Numbered from the stretch's first letter, positions 7,744 through 16,690 are shown. The stretch is 64,000 nt of DNA from JABMPR01 sp964508765 (GCA_964508765.1 CAZDVD010000009.1:42480-106479); one strand, 5' to 3'. Notes: generated from the letters alone by a model not told the origin. Numbers and translations are program-made.

Positions 7744-8775
7744 TTATTTAGATTTTTCAACAGCAGGCTCCATCCCTAAAAACATGCGGACTTCACCTTC
7801 CAACTTTGCCATAAGATCTGGATTCTCGATGAAAAAGTTTTTTACATTCTCTTTTCCCTGGCCGAGTCGATCTTCACCGTAGCTGAACCATGAACCGCTT
7901 TTCTGTACCAAGTTAGCCTGCAGGGCCAGATCCAGAATATCTCCTTCGTAGGAGAAACCCTTACCAAACATAATATCCAGCTCTGTCTCACGAAAGGGTG
8001 GCGCCATCTTATTCTTCACCACTTTCACACGCACACGATTACCGATATTATCCTGGCCATCCTTCAGGGAACCTATTCGTCGAATATCCATTCGAACAGA
8101 TGCGTAAAATTTTAGTGCTCTTCCACCAGTAGTTGTTTCGGGGCTCCCAAACATAACCCCAATCTTCTCACGGATCTGGTTGATAAAGATAACTGATGTA
8201 TTTGATTTTGATACGGCGCCTGTCAATTTCCTGAGTGCTTGAGACATAAGCCGAGCATGGAGACCCATATGACTATCCCCCATTTCGCCTTCCAATTCAG
8301 CACGTGGAACCAAGGCCGCCACCGAGTCAATAACAATGACATCCAGTGCATTACTGCGAACCAAGGTTTCAGTAATTTCCAAGGCCTGTTCACCTGAATC
8401 CGGCTGCGAAATCAACAGATTTTTAACATCTACACCTAGTTGACCAGCATATTTCGGGTCGAGTGCATGCTCAGCATCTACGAAAGCTGCATAACCGCCA
8501 TTTTTCTGGGCATTAGCGACAATATGAAGTGCTAATGTGGTTTTACCTGATGATTCTGGCCCGTAAATCTCAATAACACGACCCCGAGGTACTCCACCCA
8601 CTCCCAGTGCCGCATCCAGTGAGAGTGCGCCTGTAGAGATGGCCTCCACCTGCATATTCATCTGCTCTTCACCCAATCGCATTACCGCGCCAGCTCCAAA
8701 CTGTCTTTCAATCTGGGAAACAGCTAATTCTATAGCTTTATCTTTGTCTTTTGATTTTCCTTGAGCAGCACTCAT
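7744..8775 (-). CDS. recA: RecA recombinase
   Basis: A 343-residue ATP-dependent strand-exchange protein and SOS coprotease. Walker A GPESSGKTT spans residues 72-80. VIVIDSVAALVP is the Walker B region, and FINQIREKIGVMFG with TTTGGRALKFYAS covers the L2 and C-terminal core. The frame extends to a GTG at 8778, but GGAGG lies 6 nt before ATG 8775 and only 3 nt before the GTG, so MSAAQGKS is preferred. The start overlaps the thpR stop. It is the last gene of a tight run from dnaX, and its terminator follows directly. No clear SOS box was seen because the gene is internal to the operon. Confidence 0.97.
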   Translation of the reverse strand: MSAAQGKSKDKDKAIELAVSQIERQFGAGAVMRLGEEQMNMQVEAISTGALSLDAALGVGGVPRGRVIEIYGPESSGKTTLALHIVANAQKNGGYAAFVDAEHALDPKYAGQLGVDVKNLLISQPDSGEQALEITETLVRSNALDVIVIDSVAALVPRAELEGEMGDSHMGLHARLMSQALRKLTGAVSKSNTSVIFINQIREKIGVMFGSPETTTGGRALKFYASVRMDIRRIGSLKDGQDNIGNRVRVKVVKNKMAPPFRETELDIMFGKGFSYEGDILDLALQANLVQKSGSWFSYGEDRLGQGKENVKNFFIENPDLMAKLEGEVRMFLGMEPAVEKSK

Positions 8776-9350
8776 CACTGACCTCCACTATTAAATTTAA
8801 AAGATTTCAATTCTTCATACTCTGCACCTGCTGGCGTCAATGTACTCTTCATCCACAACACAGTATCAACTTCAAAATTAAATTCACGCACTTCTGTAGT
8901 CAGAAATTTATGGATAAAAGAGCTTTTGCGTGAGATTGTTTTAACGCGAGCGAGCGTAATATGAGGTTGAAATTGACGTTTATCAAGTCTATAACCTAAG
9001 TGAGTCAATTCTTTATCCAGTTTTTGTTTGAAGGCGCTCAAGGTGAGGTCATACGGTGCAGATCCAACCCACAACACCCTTGGCTCATTGGCATGCGGAT
9101 ATATGCCAGTATCAGTCGTCCCCAGTGTAAATGGCGGGAACTCATTGACCACTGCTTCAATTCGCCTGGCATGCTCTTCAACATTTTCTGATTCAGTTTC
9201 ACCCAAATAATTGAGCGTAATATGAATATTCTCTCGTTTCACCCAATTGATTTTGTCGTTCCTATCGATGATAGGAACGAGCATGTTTTTGAAGTAACCC
9301 TTCATTTCTTTAGGAATTGGCAAAGCCAGGAAAGTTCTTATCTCGCTCAT
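8775..9350 (-). CDS. thpR: RNA 2',3'-cyclic phosphodiesterase (2H family, LigT/ThpR)
   Basis: A 191-residue 2H phosphoesterase that opens 2',3'-cyclic phosphate ends on RNA. The two catalytic HxT motifs are HITL at H43 (NIHITLNYLG) and at H130 (QPHITLARV). The length is normal for the family. The gene is packed between cinA (1-nt overlap) and recA (overlap at its stop). The thpR neighbourhood with cinA and recA recurs in other bacteria, but a direct competence role is not established. Confidence 0.92.
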   Translation of the reverse strand: MSEIRTFLALPIPKEMKGYFKNMLVPIIDRNDKINWVKRENIHITLNYLGETESENVEEHARRIEAVVNEFPPFTLGTTDTGIYPHANEPRVLWVGSAPYDLTLSAFKQKLDKELTHLGYRLDKRQFQPHITLARVKTISRKSSFIHKFLTTEVREFNFEVDTVLWMKSTLTPAGAEYEELKSFKFNSGGQ

Positions 9351-10597
9351 TAATCAGCATCCTCAATAAAAAGTCTTAACAGGTTCAGCGCAGAAAAAGC
9401 ACTCATTTCCTTGTTCAAGATACGATTCTTCCCGAATTGAAAACGTCTAATATTTTGATGGTGGTTGTCTGCCACTCCGATATATACAGTTCCAACTGGT
9501 TTCTCTTCTGTTCCACCCGTCGGTCCTGCGACTCCTGAGATAGCTATGGTATAATCAGCACCACTTTCAGTCAGGGTACCGCTAAGCATTTCTGAGACGG
9601 TTTCCTCACTTACAGCACCATGATCCACCAAGGTCTGCTCCTGAACACCCAGCAATGACATTTTGGTTTTGTTGGCATAGGTCACAAATCCAGTTTGGAA
9701 ATAATCACTACTGCCACTGATATCGGTGATAAGGCTGGCGACCAACCCTCCTGTGCATGACTCAGCGGTAGCTACTGTGGCTTGTTTGCCTAACAAGAGT
9801 TCGCCAATAAGAACGGGCAGTGTTTCCTCATTCCGACCATAAATATTTTTGGGTTTCAAATTGCGAATCTTACCATAAAGCTCATCCATGAGTTTTTGGT
9901 TATGCTCTGGAGAATGAGTTGGAAATGAAACTCGGATGGTAACCATGCCCTGTCTGGGCAAATAAGCAATTTTCAGATCCTCATATTCATCCAGGACAGG
10001 TTTGGTCAATTCATACAGAGTAGATTCTGGAACACCAATGGAATGGATATCAATTTTTGCAATAGACTGCTGAGTTAATTTACCGAGAATGGGGATCATT
10101 TGATCCTGAGTGACACCCTGCATTTCTCTGGGCACACCTGCCATGACGAATAGATGTTTGCCCTCGTGAAGAATATGCATACCCTGAGCCGTTCCGAACG
10201 GATTGTCCAGAAGTATAGCATTTTCTGGATATTCAGCCTGAGAAGTATTTGACTCAGAAAATTTGAATCCTCGCCTGGCAAATCTATCTTTCAATGCATC
10301 CAACAAGTCAGGATAGAGTATCAAACCAACTTTGAAGTAATCACAAAGTACGGATTTGGTGATATCGTCGTGGGTTGGTCCAAGACCACCGGTGAGTGTA
10401 ATCACATCAGCCTGGGCAAAAGCCCAGTCCAATGAATCTTTAATATCCTGGGCAATATCTCCGATGATCATTTTTTTAATGACTGGAATGCCAATGAGAT
10501 CTAACTGCTTAGAAATATATGCGTTATTCGAATCCAGCGTTCTTCCAGATAGTAATTCATCACCAATAGAAATCGTGATGGCCTTCATACTCTTCAT
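9350..10597 (-). CDS. cinA: CinA, competence/damage-inducible protein with nicotinamide-nucleotide amidase domain
   Basis: A 415-residue two-domain protein. The N-terminal MoaB/MogA-like domain (ISIGDELLSGRTLDSNN, then LTGGLGPTHDDITK) has ADP-ribose pyrophosphatase activity in characterised homologues. The C-terminal PncC domain (VATAESCTGGLVASLITDIS, then ISGVAGPTGGTEEKPVGTV) converts NMN to nicotinate mononucleotide. The start MKSMKA at 10597 overlaps the pgpA stop by 4 nt; an internal ATG 9 nt later is also possible. The cinA-recA linkage is classic for naturally competent bacteria. Confidence 0.94.
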   Translation of the reverse strand: MKSMKAITISIGDELLSGRTLDSNNAYISKQLDLIGIPVIKKMIIGDIAQDIKDSLDWAFAQADVITLTGGLGPTHDDITKSVLCDYFKVGLILYPDLLDALKDRFARRGFKFSESNTSQAEYPENAILLDNPFGTAQGMHILHEGKHLFVMAGVPREMQGVTQDQMIPILGKLTQQSIAKIDIHSIGVPESTLYELTKPVLDEYEDLKIAYLPRQGMVTIRVSFPTHSPEHNQKLMDELYGKIRNLKPKNIYGRNEETLPVLIGELLLGKQATVATAESCTGGLVASLITDISGSSDYFQTGFVTYANKTKMSLLGVQEQTLVDHGAVSEETVSEMLSGTLTESGADYTIAISGVAGPTGGTEEKPVGTVYIGVADNHHQNIRRFQFGKNRILNKEMSAFSALNLLRLFIEDAD

Positions 10598-11049
10598 AGC
10601 AGTGCAGCAGCCCCTTGAATAATAGCAAGTGCTAAGAAACCAGCCAGTACATCATCCATCATAACGCCGATACCACCTGGTAAATTCTGAGACTTATCAA
10701 TCAGCCAGGGTTTCCAGATATCAAACACTCTGAACAGGATGAATGCGGCCAGCCAAAAACCCCAATGTGCTGGAATGGCCAATAAAGCAATCCACTGTCC
10801 AACCAGTTCATCAATGACAATTTCACCGGGATCTTCGACACCGAGGGATGCTGAAACTTTATTGGATGCAAACACGCCGAGTAAGGTTATAACAGCAATC
10901 AAACCAAAAGTGATAAAAGGATTATCTGTAACCTGTGTACTCCAAAAATAAGCTATGGGGAGCGTCACCAGCGAACCGTAAGTACCTGGAGCACCTGGGA
11001 TAAGACCTACATATCCAACTGATGTAAAACCCCTTAAGAGTTGAATCAT
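10594..11049 (-). CDS. pgpA: Phosphatidylglycerophosphatase A
   Basis: A membrane enzyme of about 151 residues that dephosphorylates phosphatidylglycerol phosphate to phosphatidylglycerol. Family signatures are LIPGAPGTYGSLV, the acidic DELVGQWIALL and GGIGVMMDDVLAGF. Three to four hydrophobic segments are visible. The open frame reaches 11094, but ATG 11049 (MIQLLRGF) overlaps the pgsA stop as ATGA, as at the other junctions here. It directly follows pgsA, which supplies its substrate, so the two consecutive steps are coupled. Confidence 0.92.
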   Translation of the reverse strand: MIQLLRGFTSVGYVGLIPGAPGTYGSLVTLPIAYFWSTQVTDNPFITFGLIAVITLLGVFASNKVSASLGVEDPGEIVIDELVGQWIALLAIPAHWGFWLAAFILFRVFDIWKPWLIDKSQNLPGGIGVMMDDVLAGFLALAIIQGAAALL

Positions 11050-11639
11050 TCGCTTTCCGTTAAGAGGGTTTTCAGGAAAGCCCGATTTATCCATAAATAA
11101 TTAAAACCAGTATATGCGGTTACCAAACCAGTGAGTGTGAAAATAGTCTCAGTGACGAACCACTCTTCCAGCCAGGCTACGATTAAATCCAGAGCTTCAA
11201 AATGACCAAAAAGGATAAAAACCAAACCTACATACATAGAAACATATTGGAAAGTTGTTTTCAATTTGGCGATTTTGCTAGTATTCATACTGGCACCATT
11301 GGCCAACATGACCCAACGTAATGTGGTAACCAGACCATCTCTCAGAATAATGACCGCAGTAATCCAGATGGGCATCACGTCTAGAATATTTAGAGTGATG
11401 AAGGTGCTATTAACCAAAATTTTATCAGCGAGAGGATCCATAAATTTGCCAAATTCGCTGACCACCTTGAGTTTGCGGGCAAGTATCCCATCAAATAAAT
11501 CTGAGAGTGATGCGATGAGAAACAAGACCAAAGCCAAAGCATGCAAAGCCAGACTATCAAAACCGATGAGCAACCAGACAATCAGAGGTGTGATTACTAT
11601 TCGGAAGATTGTCAGAATATTAGGTATGTTATGTATCAT
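11046..11639 (-). CDS. pgsA: CDP-diacylglycerol--glycerol-3-phosphate 3-phosphatidyltransferase
   Basis: A 197-residue integral membrane enzyme making phosphatidylglycerol phosphate. The CDP-alcohol phosphotransferase motif DG-x2-AR-x8-G-x3-D-x3-D is complete: DGILARKL, then FGKFMDPLADK. Several hydrophobic helices flank it, and the N-terminus MIHNIPNILTIFRIVITP is characteristic of PgsA. The start ATG overlaps the recR stop by 4 nt and the stop overlaps the pgpA start. Confidence 0.95.
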   Translation of the reverse strand: MIHNIPNILTIFRIVITPLIVWLLIGFDSLALHALALVLFLIASLSDLFDGILARKLKVVSEFGKFMDPLADKILVNSTFITLNILDVMPIWITAVIILRDGLVTTLRWVMLANGASMNTSKIAKLKTTFQYVSMYVGLVFILFGHFEALDLIVAWLEEWFVTETIFTLTGLVTAYTGFNYLWINRAFLKTLLTESE

Positions 11640-12232
11640 GATAATTCGTGCCTGTCGTCCAGGGCTCTCCCTAAAGTTACGCCGTCAATATACTCAAGAT
11701 CACCGCCACTGGGAATTCCTCTTGCAAGGCGGGTCACTTTAATATCTTTTCCCTGTAATAACCGAGCTAGATATAAAGAAGTTGTCTCCCCTTCTATACT
11801 GGGGTTCATGGCAATGACAACCTCCGTCACATTATCCAGCCTTTTGAGCAAGTTCCTGATATTCAACTGATCGGGTCCCACCCCCTCAAGGGGCGACAAT
11901 ACGCCACCGAGAATGTGATATTTCCCACTGAAACGGCTTGTTTCTTCAATGGCTACCACATCTTTAGAATCTTCTACCACACAAAGTATGGATTCATCCC
12001 TGCGTGTATCCAGACAAACTGGACATGGGTCAGATTCTGTGATCAGGTTACAAATGGAGCACTGTCTCAACTTTTCGCTACTCTGAATAATGACCTCACC
12101 AAGACGCTGAACATCTTCAGTGTTCCATTCAATCAGTTGAAAAGCCATTCTTTGTGCAGTCTTCTTGCCGATTCCGGGGAATCGTGAGAACTGTTCAGTG
12201 ATGCGCTCCAGACTATCAGGAAGAATTTTCAT
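11636..12232 (-). CDS. recR: Recombination mediator RecR
   Basis: A 198-residue protein that works with RecO (and RecF) to load RecA on gapped DNA. Order: helix-hairpin-helix (FPGIGKKTAQRMAF), C4 zinc finger (CSICNLITESDPCPVC), Toprim domain (LCVVEDSKDVVAIEET, AMNPSIEGETTSLYLARLL), and the C-terminal Walker-like LARGIPSGGDLEYIDGVTLG. It overlaps ybaB upstream and pgsA downstream by 4 nt each. The order SRP RNA-dnaX-ybaB-recR is also found in Bacillus subtilis. Confidence 0.97.
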   Translation of the reverse strand: MKILPDSLERITEQFSRFPGIGKKTAQRMAFQLIEWNTEDVQRLGEVIIQSSEKLRQCSICNLITESDPCPVCLDTRRDESILCVVEDSKDVVAIEETSRFSGKYHILGGVLSPLEGVGPDQLNIRNLLKRLDNVTEVVIAMNPSIEGETTSLYLARLLQGKDIKVTRLARGIPSGGDLEYIDGVTLGRALDDRHELS

Positions 12233-12567
12233 CCAAGTCCGGGAATATTAAGTCCGCCCATGCCACCCATCATGCCACCGGTGACCTGTGACATTCTGGA
12301 GTTGGCTGCATCCTGGGCATTTGTCAGGGCTTGGTTGACTGCTGCCAGCACAAGATCTTCAACCATATCTACATCATCTTCAAGTACATCCGATTCGATT
12401 TTTATGGACAAAATCTGCATTTTGGCGTTGGCTTTAACACTGACCATACCACCACCGGCAGATCCTTCGACCTCTATGCCAGCCAATTCATTCTGGGCGA
12501 CTTCCATTTCTTTTTGCATTTTTTGGGCTTGTTTCATAAGGTTGCCCATTCCGCCTTTTGGAATCAT
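12229..12567 (-). CDS. ybaB: YbaB/EbfC nucleoid-associated protein
   Basis: A 112-residue DNA-binding protein of the YbaB/EbfC family. It begins MIPKGGMGNLMKQAQKMQKEM and contains the conserved VSVKANAKMQILSIKI strand region. The C-terminus is rich in Met and Gly (MSQVTGGMMGGMGGLNIPGLG), as is usual in the family. It follows dnaX by 29 nt and overlaps recR by 4 nt. A GGAG about 9 nt before the ATG supports the start. Confidence 0.95.
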   Translation of the reverse strand: MIPKGGMGNLMKQAQKMQKEMEVAQNELAGIEVEGSAGGGMVSVKANAKMQILSIKIESDVLEDDVDMVEDLVLAAVNQALTNAQDAANSRMSQVTGGMMGGMGGLNIPGLG

Positions 12568-12596
12568 TGGAGTTTTCTCCTATAGGTGTTCAAATT

Positions 12597-14375
12597 CTAT
12601 TCATCAATGATCTCACCATCAAATATATCCAGGAGATGTTGGGAGGTTGGATGAGCAAGAATTTCATCTTCTTTGCGTTGTTTTGGTTTACGACCATTTT
12701 CTTCTAAGAGCTGGATAGTCATTTTTGTTCCAAATACTTCTGAAGCAATTTTATGAATGTCATCAGTATTTTTACTCAAGGTTTGAATGTGATATTTTTG
12801 TTCTGGAGCAAAGGAAACCGTCAGACAGCCCTTTTCATAATTTGCTGGGGTTCCCTCACTCATAAAGGCGCTGGTAGAGCGGCTGATCTTTCCCAAACGA
12901 TCAATAAATTTTTCCCAATGTGGAAGGAGAGCTTCAATTTTCAGCTCATCTGGAGATTCATCTTCAGAATGATTGCTCTCTGCAACAACCTTTTCTTCAG
13001 ACTCAGTTACCGGTTCGTGAATCAGGTTCAGTTTCGGTTCTGGTAACACTTCTGTTTTGGTAACTTCTTCCAGGACTGGCTCAGGCTCAACCTCAGGATT
13101 TTTTTCAGGAACCACTTCAGGCTCAGCGACTGGTGCTGGAGTTGGTTGTGGTGTTGGCTTTTTTACGGCTGATTCCTTATTGTGAGGTGGAGGTGTCATT
13201 CTTGGCGGAGTACTTTTTGGAGGAGTAACTGCCGGGACGCTTTTTCCTGATAGAATGGCATCCAGATCCAATGCACGGGTGCTTCTAGCCAATTTGAGCA
13301 ACATGAGCTCAACAGAAACAAGCTGGTTACTTACAAATCTTTGTTCACGTATGGTCTCAAGCACAATGTTTTGCATGCGCAGAAGATCACGTTCTTCAAG
13401 ATATGCGGTCTGTTCTTCAAGGGCCTTGGCGTCCGTATCTGAGACATCTAGGTAATCCGTGATTCCAGCAACCTTGACGATCAAGAGGTTTCTGATATGC
13501 TCACTAAGACCGTGGAGAAATTCTGAAATACTGATCCCTCTGGAAAAGAGCATATTAGCCTGATTCACGAGGTCCCCAGCTGCCTGGCTGGCCACATTGT
13601 GCATCAATTCGAAATAAATTGTCGCATCCAGGACGCCCAGCACGCTTCTTACCAGCTCGATTGAAGCCTCATCTTCAGCGAATGCTGAGACCTGGTCAAG
13701 CAGGCTCAAAGAATCTCTCAAACTACCGGCTGCCTTACGCGCAATAAGTGCCAAACCCTCTTCTGAAATGGAAATACCCTCTTTATCACTGATCATTTTC
13801 AAACGAGCGACCATGGTTTCCGTGGAAATCATGCGGAAGTCATAACGTTGGCAACGTGAAAGTATGGTCAGTGGAACCTTTTGGGGTTCAGTTGTGGCAA
13901 ATATGAACAAAACTTGTGGTGGCGGCTCTTCAAGTGTTTTCAGAAGCGCATTGAAGGCTTCTTTGGTAAGCATGTGGACTTCGTCAATGATATAGATACG
14001 ATAATTGGAATTGGTTGGTGGGTATTTGACGACCTCACGCAATTCCCTGATGGCATCAATACCTCGTGTTGAAGCTCCATCCACTTCCTGAACATCCAAA
14101 CTACGACCATTTGTAATCTCTATGCAATGGTTGCAGGTGTTGCAGGGATTTCCGTCCTGGGGATTTTCACAGTTGATAGCTTTGGCAAGAATCCGGGCAG
14201 AGGTTGTTTTACCCACCCCTCGTGGACCGGTAAAAATATAGCCATTGGCCAATCTTTGTCTAAGAAGTGCATTTCTCAGTGTCCTGGAAACATGGTCCTG
14301 ACCGACAACATCCTCAAATGTCTGGGGACGGTACTTTAGCGAGGAAACTATGTATGTAGATTCTTGATCAGCCAC
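12597..14375 (-). CDS. dnaX: DNA polymerase III subunits gamma and tau
   Basis: A 592-residue clamp-loader ATPase. The AAA+ core has Walker A GPRGVGKTT (50-58), a zinc module C69, C78, C81, C84, DEVHMLT, and sensor ATTEPQKVPLTILSRCQRYDF. Domain III follows, then a Pro/Glu-rich linker (about 380-450) and a tau-specific C-terminus. The start is GTG at 14375, with GGAAAG about 10 nt upstream. A canonical A AAA AAG slip site lies in frame at V404-K405-K406 with AAGGA 9 nt upstream; -1 slippage adds 11 residues and stops, giving a 417-residue gamma. The SRP RNA gene is just upstream. Confidence 0.97.
   Translation of the reverse strand: MADQESTYIVSSLKYRPQTFEDVVGQDHVSRTLRNALLRQRLANGYIFTGPRGVGKTTSARILAKAINCENPQDGNPCNTCNHCIEITNGRSLDVQEVDGASTRGIDAIRELREVVKYPPTNSNYRIYIIDEVHMLTKEAFNALLKTLEEPPPQVLFIFATTEPQKVPLTILSRCQRYDFRMISTETMVARLKMISDKEGISISEEGLALIARKAAGSLRDSLSLLDQVSAFAEDEASIELVRSVLGVLDATIYFELMHNVASQAAGDLVNQANMLFSRGISISEFLHGLSEHIRNLLIVKVAGITDYLDVSDTDAKALEEQTAYLEERDLLRMQNIVLETIREQRFVSNQLVSVELMLLKLARSTRALDLDAILSGKSVPAVTPPKSTPPRMTPPPHNKESAVKKPTPQPTPAPVAEPEVVPEKNPEVEPEPVLEEVTKTEVLPEPKLNLIHEPVTESEEKVVAESNHSEDESPDELKIEALLPHWEKFIDRLGKISRSTSAFMSEGTPANYEKGCLTVSFAPEQKYHIQTLSKNTDDIHKIASEVFGTKMTIQLLEENGRKPKQRKEDEILAHPTSQHLLDIFDGEIIDE
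13158..13164 (-). promoter_or_regulatory. Putative programmed -1 frameshift site in dnaX
   Basis: On the - strand the codons GTA AAA AAG contain the heptamer A AAA AAG in the correct phase. An SD-like AAGGA (13174-13178) ends 9 nt upstream, like the stimulator in E. coli dnaX. In the -1 frame, 11 codons (ANTTTNSSTSR) precede TGA at 13123-13125. I see only a weak possible hairpin downstream (ACCAC with GTGGT). Confidence 0.6.
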
Positions 14376-14419
14376 AATGTTGTACTTTCCAGTTGGTTGA
14401 TAAAATAGCTGATCTCAAA

Positions 14420-14534
14420 GATGCGCGTGCCACAGGGTATTCCAGCACACAATTACAATGCTTACCGCTGCTTCCTTCCGGATCTGACGGGGTTCGGCTC
14501 GCTTTCATTGCAGGACCTGATAGCACAACGCATC
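14420..14534 (-). ncRNA. ffs: Signal recognition particle RNA, small bacterial (4.5S) type
   Basis: The conserved apical domain is present on the - strand: GTCAGATCCGGAAGGAAGCA with the GGAA tetraloop, then GCGGTAAG, the site of Ffh binding. The ends pair: GATGCG at the 5' side with CGCATC at the 3' side. The helix can be extended outward to 14411 and 14543 (15 bp with two G-U pairs), so the mature ends are uncertain by about 10 nt each side. It lies 45 nt before dnaX on the same strand; the scr-dnaX-ybaB-recR order is conserved in Firmicutes. Confidence 0.95.
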
Positions 14535-14696
14535 TTCAAGATCAGACGATATTGAATAAGTAATAAAAAAGCAGAATAATGTATCAATAATCAGGGGTGA
14601 AGGAAGTCTGATTTGATCTTATTCTTCCCTGGCTAAATCAGCGAAATCATGTTGATTCATAAACACTCAAGCGCATACAAATCTTTTGCTCGAATC

Positions 14697-16004
14697 TTAA
14701 ACTGACCGCAAATCTTCCTTGATGAAAAACCTGTGCAGTACTTTGATCATCATTTCATGATCATCCACTCCAGCAGTTTCCCGGATAGAATGCATGGAAA
14801 GCATGGCATTGCCAACATCTACTACAGGGATGCCAAGTCCTGTGGCTGTGATGGGACCTATAGTAGACCCGCAGGGTAAATCCGTTTTATGTACATAGTG
14901 TTGGACAGGCACTTCAACATCTTTACACAGCTGTTCAAATATGGCTGAGGTAAACGCACTGGTGGCATAGCGGTGATTCGCATTCATCTTGATGACGGGT
15001 CCACGATTCATTTTGACTGCATGTTGTGGGTCATGAAACTCAGCATAATTTGGATGAATAGCATGGGCACCATCTGCAGAAACACAGGCACTGTTTGCTA
15101 GAGCACGTTGCGTTTCGTGTTTGAGGGCATCAGAACCCACCACCCGGGTGATTATATCACGGATGAAGGCGGAAGCGGCTCCATTTTCTGTAGAGCTTCC
15201 AATCTCCTCATTGTCGAACAAGGCAATCATAGCAGTCTGTGGAGCGGAGAATGAGTTTGAGGTGAGTGCCTGCAAGGAGGCGTGGCACATGGTTAAATTG
15301 TCAATTCTACCACTGACAACAAATTCATCGTTCAAACCGCTGGTGTTGGCAGTCTGAGTATCATAACATTCCAACTGCCAACTCGCGATGTGTTTACGTT
15401 CCACATTTAATGTGTCAGCAATAAGACCTTCAACCAAATTTTTGTCAACGGAGGATCCATCTGTACTTTCAAGGCACAGAATGGGTGGCATATGGGTTTG
15501 CTTGTTAAGCTTTAGACCTTTCTCATTCACTTCCCTATTCAAGTGGATGGCGAGTTGTGGAACTCTGAGCAATACCTTATCAGATTTGAATGGGACTACG
15601 GTAAGTTTGCCATCCTGCTTTAAAATAACCCGACCTGCCAATGACAGATCGCGATCAGTCCAACTTGCCAGAAGTGGACCACCATAGACCTCAACGCCCA
15701 ACTGCACATACCCACTCTTCGAATATTGTGCATGGGGTTTTAAATGCAGTCCTGGAGAATCTGTATGAGCCCCAACCAACCGAACACCGTTCACATCCCC
15801 CCTACCCATCTGCCAGGCTGCCAGGGCAGATTGACTGCGAATTACATAATATTTAGAATTGTGCTTTAAGCCCCAGACATCTTTTTCATCCAATTTGATG
15901 AACCCCTTGGATTGGAGAGTCGCTTCAGCCGCTAATACCGCATGGTAAGCTGTTACACTTTGATTCAGAAAGCTTATAAGGTCTGTGATTAGTGGTCTTA
16001 ACAT
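14697..16004 (-). CDS. apeB: M18-family aminopeptidase (aspartyl aminopeptidase-like)
   Basis: A 435-residue dinuclear zinc aminopeptidase. Motifs: GAHTDSPGLHLKPH (first metal ligand His with Asp), FDNEEIGS (catalytic Glu and metal Glu), the HPNYAEFHDPQHAVKMNRGP block, and the C-terminal MHSIRETAGVDDHEMM (last metal His). Length and order match M18 enzymes such as DAP/ApeB, which remove N-terminal acidic residues and work as dodecamers in the cytoplasm. An AGGA 6 nt before ATG 16004 supports the start. It is monocistronic, with the IS200-like element upstream. Confidence 0.93.
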   Translation of the reverse strand: MLRPLITDLISFLNQSVTAYHAVLAAEATLQSKGFIKLDEKDVWGLKHNSKYYVIRSQSALAAWQMGRGDVNGVRLVGAHTDSPGLHLKPHAQYSKSGYVQLGVEVYGGPLLASWTDRDLSLAGRVILKQDGKLTVVPFKSDKVLLRVPQLAIHLNREVNEKGLKLNKQTHMPPILCLESTDGSSVDKNLVEGLIADTLNVERKHIASWQLECYDTQTANTSGLNDEFVVSGRIDNLTMCHASLQALTSNSFSAPQTAMIALFDNEEIGSSTENGAASAFIRDIITRVVGSDALKHETQRALANSACVSADGAHAIHPNYAEFHDPQHAVKMNRGPVIKMNANHRYATSAFTSAIFEQLCKDVEVPVQHYVHKTDLPCGSTIGPITATGLGIPVVDVGNAMLSMHSIRETAGVDDHEMMIKVLHRFFIKEDLRSV

Positions 16005-16080
16005 ACCAGTTCCTTTATCAGATTATGATTTTCAATTTTGATGATTTTTTAAAACCTTTTGCATTGTCATCAATGTTACT

Positions 16081-16690
16081 CAACCCCGACGGGGTGTCAA
16101 TAATGTATCCAGAATTTTGAACGTTAAGTAAACCCTGAAAGGGTGCCATTATTCTATCCATTCAAACAAATATTTATCCTCGTGTTCAATCTCATATTTT
16201 CTTAGAAACTCCTGATATTCTTCCCGAAACGATGTTTTTGAGTGATGATTCTCCTGATTGAGAATATATTGATATACCCGATTAACCTGTGATTTGCCAT
16301 AGGAAAAGGTGCCATAGCCAGGCTGCCAGGAAAATTTTCCTCTAGTGTAGTTTTGAATATTTATAAAATTGGTTGAATTATTTTTCACATCACGTACCAA
16401 ATCTGAGATAGCCATGGAAGGTTTTAATCCCACAAAAATATGAACATGGTCTGAAACACCATTAACGATGAGCGTTTTGTGACCCTTAGCATTGATGATC
16501 CCAGCCATATATTTGAATACTTCAGTTCTCCATGATTTATCAAGCATATTTTTCCGTCCGGCGACAGCGAAAACAATTTGGATGTATAATTGTGAATAGG
16601 TTCCAGCCATAGGCTATATACTGTCATCCTTTCAGGATTTGTTTCTCGGAGAATTTCCAAGTTCTATTCAAATTGCATCCCTTCGGGATT
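16081..16690 (-). mobile_element. IS200/REP-associated tyrosine transposase element
   Basis: The transposase gene is flanked by short hairpins typical of Y1 single-strand transposition. Downstream: ACCCC-gac-GGGGT at 16083-16095 and ACCC-tgaaa-GGGT at 16132-16144, each followed by a related G(T/C)CA..TATCC tail. Upstream: ATCC-tttca-GGAT at 16626-16638 and ATCCC-ttc-GGGAT at 16677-16689. The outer limits are my estimate. No terminal inverted repeats or target duplication are expected in this family. Confidence 0.7.
16149..16610 (-). CDS. tnpA: IS200/IS605-like Y1 transposase (TnpA)
   Basis: A 153-residue HUH endonuclease. The metal-binding HUH motif is H55-V-H57 in SDHVHIFV, and the likely nucleophile is Tyr115 in YQYILNQENHH. 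The length is full for IS200-type TnpA, and there is no accessory TnpB. The frame appears intact, so the element could be active. It lies between the aminopeptidase and dprA genes, both on the same strand, with hairpin-forming repeats on both sides. Confidence 0.9.
   Translation of the reverse strand: MAGTYSQLYIQIVFAVAGRKNMLDKSWRTEVFKYMAGIINAKGHKTLIVNGVSDHVHIFVGLKPSMAISDLVRDVKNNSTNFINIQNYTRGKFSWQPGYGTFSYGKSQVNRVYQYILNQENHHSKTSFREEYQEFLRKYEIEHEDKYLFEWIE

Noticed and set aside
11046..11094. Longer pgpA start at 11094
   Set aside because: It would overlap pgsA by 49 nt and adds residues unlike the family; ATG 11049 overlaps the pgsA stop as ATGA.
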